Below are positions 61,828 through 64,000 of a DNA stretch of 64,000 nt, piece by piece. Under the pieces are notes generated by a model. That model saw nothing but the letters and a program-made list of their open reading frames with translations, had not been told where the DNA came from and ran no database searches. Source of the stretch: Xylanibacter ruminicola (GTDB lineage Bacteria; Bacteroidota; Bacteroidia; Bacteroidales; Bacteroidaceae); assembly GCF_900142525.1 (NCBI RefSeq), contig NZ_FRBD01000006.1, positions 105,791 to 169,790 on the forward strand, in the 5' to 3' direction. The first letter of the stretch is position 1. Every line of letters begins with the position of its first letter. The position numbers and the translations under genes were made by a program.

Positions 61828-62406
61828 TTATTTCTTGAACGCCTCATCAAGGTTAGGATACTCTTTCTTCTGCTCGTTGTCTACCTTCAGATAGTCCTTC
61901 ACATCGAAGTGCAGCATCTGAGCCACGAAGCTCGAAGGCCACTGACGAACCATACGGTTCATCTTTGTGGCAGTATCGTTATATACCATACGCGAAATGC
62001 GTACTTTCTCCTCATATTCTCTCTGTCCCTCCTGGGCCTTGATATACAGGTCGCTGGCTTTCAGCTCAGGATACTGTTCTACTACTACGTTCAGGCGGCC
62101 CATCATCTGCCCAAGCAGATCGGCCTGCTGGTTGATGGCAGCTGGTGTGTTGGCAGGGGCGTTACCACCGCGAGCCTGCACCGTCTGTATAATCGTCTCA
62201 CTCTCGTGTGCGGCATACTGTGCAGCAGTCTTAGCCAGCGCTATCACTGCATCGAAACGCGAATTAAGCTGAACCTCAATCTGGCTCAGTGCATTCTTAC
62301 ACAACTCGTCAAGGTTTACCAGCGTGCGCTGGGTAGAAATAAAGTAGCCAACGACTACAAGCGCCAAGGCAACAATAATTCCTAAAGTCATTCCTAATAT
62401 TGCCAT
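61828..62406 (-). CDS. LemA family membrane protein
   Basis: 192 residues. N-terminal TM (~3-25), then LVNLDELCKNALSQIEVQLNSRFD, the LemA start of the helical bundle, and RQWPSSFVAQMLHFDVKDYL near the end. LemA proteins are widespread with poorly known function. First gene of the leftward operon with ruvB. Confidence 0.92.
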   Translation of the reverse strand: MAILGMTLGIIVALALVVVGYFISTQRTLVNLDELCKNALSQIEVQLNSRFDAVIALAKTAAQYAAHESETIIQTVQARGGNAPANTPAAINQQADLLGQMMGRLNVVVEQYPELKASDLYIKAQEGQREYEEKVRISRMVYNDTATKMNRMVRQWPSSFVAQMLHFDVKDYLKVDNEQKKEYPNLDEAFKK

Positions 62407-62436
62407 AATCTACGTATATTAATGGTTTTATGGCGG

Positions 62437-62444
62437 CAAAGGTA
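62437..62444 (-). promoter_or_regulatory. -7 box of lemA-ruvB operon
   Basis: The minus strand reads TACCTTTG, 30 bp before the lemA ATG, directly beside the hairpin at 62446-62486. Confidence 0.6.
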
Positions 62445-62445
62445 C

Positions 62446-62486
62446 AAAAATTCCTCCATATCCGTATAGATACAGAGGAATTTTTT
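62446..62486. terminator. Bidirectional hairpin terminator after the ABC exporter
   Basis: Stem AAAAATTCCTC (62446-62456) / GAGGAATTTTT (62475-62485) with an 18-nt loop, T-runs on both strands. It ends the leftward exporter transcript and overlaps the presumed -33 zone of lemA. Sequence 62487-62629 holds only a weak hairpin and no gene. Confidence 0.7.
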
Positions 62487-62629
62487 GTGATTTATTAGGA
62501 GTAGAGTAAATTCTCTAATAAAAAGCTATATGCGGTTTCGCCACACCTTTTTTATTGTTAAAGGTCAGTTTAATTCAGTTGGCCTATTATGAGATTCTTT
62601 TTTCACAGTTGCGTAAAAGACGATGTCAT

Positions 62630-64000
62630 TTAGAGGCTAACAACTTCGTTGCATAACTCACTGACAGCCTTTCGGTGGGTGATGAAAAGCATGGTCTTTT
62701 GTGGGTAGGTCGTAAAGAGACGGTGATACAGTTCGCGCTCCGTGGGTTCGTCGAGGGAGCTGCTGATCTCGTCAAGCAGAAGGATGTCGCCACCGTGGAG
62801 CAGACCACGGGCAATAGCGATACGCTGGGCCTGTCCCTCGCTGAGTCCGCTGCCGCGCTCACCCAGTTCGGTGTCTATTCCCTCGGGCAGGTCGAAGACG
62901 AAGTCAGCACAGGCGGTATGCAGCACCTCGCGCAGTTCGTCGTCGGAGGCATCGGGCTTGGCCAGTTGCAGGTTATAGCGGATGGTGCCGCTCATCAGCG
63001 TATTGCCCTGTGGCACGAAACACAATTCACCGCCCATAGCAACCTGTCCGCTGGTAGGCTCGATAAATCCGAGTATCAAGCGGAACAGCGTGGTCTTTCC
63101 AATACCCGTCTCGCCCATGATGGCAGTCTTTGAGCCTTCCTTGAATTCATGAGTGAAGTGGGAAAGTATCTCCCGGTCGCCCTTGGCATAGCGGAAAGAG
63201 ACATTGTTGAAGTTGATGCCTTTAGAACTTGTTTTGCCTGTCCGTGCAACAGTTGGCTCTTGCGTTGTCTGTTCCAACTCTTCGAGCCGGTCAATGCTGG
63301 CTGTTGCATGTATCACCTCTGGCACCATGTTCAGCAATTGCAGAATAGGGCCTTGAATCATACTTACAAGTTGCAGAAATGAGGTCATTACACCAAAGGT
63401 AATCGTGCCGTTGCGCAGTCCAATGCCTCCCCATACAAATGCCATCAGATAGCCAAGACCGAAGGCACAACCCATAATGAGTCGCGTGACGATGGTAAAC
63501 CGTAGGCGTCGCATCACGTTTCCACGAAGCCGTTGCTGCATCGAGTCGAGTCTGTCGGTAATCCACTGCTCCGAGCCTAAGGAACGCAGCACGGCATTAT
63601 GCTCCATGCCTTCCTGCACCTGCATTTGGATGCGACTTTCGTCTTGCCGGATATCGAGCGTCATGGTGCGCAACCGACGGGCAATCAGTTTGCCGAAAAC
63701 GATGGCCAATGGTGTCAGTAACAGCAATGCCCATGCCAGCCGTTCGTCGAACCAGCGCATCAGCAGGAAGGCGCCGCAGAGTTTGATGCCTGTAATCACC
63801 ATTTCGGGCAGGGTATCTGTCGTGACCTTTGTCACCTGTTCAATGTCCTTAGCCAGTCGCGAGGACACGTCTCCTGAGTGCAGTTCGTCGCCCGTGAACA
63901 ACTGTCTGTGAAACAACCTGCCGAAGATGCGGAGGCGCAGGGCGTTCGACTGCCGTACATTTGCTGAGGTTTTCAGCCAATAGCCCACTTGTCTCAACAC
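62630..64000 (-). CDS. ABC exporter, fused permease-ATPase (5' end outside window)
   Basis: 456 residues visible; the gene runs off the right edge, so the first TM segments are missing. The remaining type I exporter TM domain (~1-235) precedes a nucleotide-binding domain with Walker A GETGIGKTTLFR, signature LSEGQAQR, Walker B DILLLDEISSSLDE and the switch His (FITHRKA). The Q-loop region has CFVPQGN. The substrate is unknown; drug, lipid or peptide export are all possible. Terminates at the hairpin 62446-62486. Confidence 0.9.
   Translation of the reverse strand: MLRQVGYWLKTSANVRQSNALRLRIFGRLFHRQLFTGDELHSGDVSSRLAKDIEQVTKVTTDTLPEMVITGIKLCGAFLLMRWFDERLAWALLLLTPLAIVFGKLIARRLRTMTLDIRQDESRIQMQVQEGMEHNAVLRSLGSEQWITDRLDSMQQRLRGNVMRRLRFTIVTRLIMGCAFGLGYLMAFVWGGIGLRNGTITFGVMTSFLQLVSMIQGPILQLLNMVPEVIHATASIDRLEELEQTTQEPTVARTGKTSSKGINFNNVSFRYAKGDREILSHFTHEFKEGSKTAIMGETGIGKTTLFRLILGFIEPTSGQVAMGGELCFVPQGNTLMSGTIRYNLQLAKPDASDDELREVLHTACADFVFDLPEGIDTELGERGSGLSEGQAQRIAIARGLLHGGDILLLDEISSSLDEPTERELYHRLFTTYPQKTMLFITHRKAVSELCNEVVSL

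Noticed and set aside
60811..62385. 524-codon plus-strand open frame across coaD-side spacer, ruvB and lemA
   Set aside because: It is antisense to two certain genes (ruvB, lemA), with composition typical of reverse-frame translation and no recognisable domain.

Overview
The window comes from a Bacteroidales chromosome, most likely a Prevotella-type (Prevotellaceae) gut or rumen bacterium. The evidence is a SusC/SusD pair with a membrane-spanning AraC-type regulator, many exported glycoside hydrolases, GlsA/GlsB glycine-lipid genes, the Bacteroidetes arrangement of the dcw cluster, a lack of Shine-Dalgarno sequences, and promoters with the Bacteroidetes -7 box TAnnTTTG. No rRNA, CRISPR array, prophage or insertion sequence is visible.

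Layout. (1) 1-10 kb: the 3' end of an exported GH43 enzyme, a MalY/PatB aminotransferase with a DUF3737 protein, a small secreted DUF3836 protein, and a leftward operon GH97 > GH2 > GH3 for stepwise sugar removal. (2) 10-15 kb: a histidine kinase/response regulator pair, an array of 22-bp repeats, a membrane protein resembling a dead CPBP protease, and the glsA-glsB glycine-lipid pair. (3) 15-30.6 kb: the division and cell wall operon mraZ-rsmH-ftsL-ftsI-murE-mraY-murD-ftsW-murG-murC-ftsQ-ftsA-ftsZ, with three MraZ boxes at its promoter. murF, ddl and murB are not in it. (4) 30.6-34.4 kb: recO, tRNA-Glu, a structured leader and rpsT, gyrB, then a second 22-bp repeat array. (5) 34.4-50.5 kb: a polysaccharide utilisation locus (PUL). 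It has a sensor/AraC regulator without kinase or receiver domains, a double GH43 enzyme, SusC, SusD, GH105-DUF4861, a heparinase II/III-like protein and a DUF2264 protein. The second GH43 domain looks like an exo-beta-1,3-galactanase, so type II arabinogalactan (arabinogalactan-protein) is the best guess for the substrate. (6) 50.5-58.7 kb: bcp, a fucose-isomerase-like protein, a THUMP-like methyltransferase, a GNAT protein, parE, a four-helix-bundle (IVP/S23-like) gene bracketed by inverted arrays of an 8-bp repeat, and an S41 protease. (7) 58.7-64 kb: a leftward housekeeping operon lemA-ruvB-coaD-ybeY-FMN-binding protein-HAD phosphatase, and the 3' part of an ABC exporter.

The most unusual items are: the AT-rich four-helix-bundle gene between inverted 8-mer arrays, where the right array encodes part of the signal peptide of the S41 protease and could shift its reading frame; two matching 22-bp-period arrays of dyad units in convergent intergenic gaps; and a shared TTGAT-N4-ATCAA operator placed identically at two PUL promoters. 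All calls come from reading the sequence and from memory of protein families. No database search was run.
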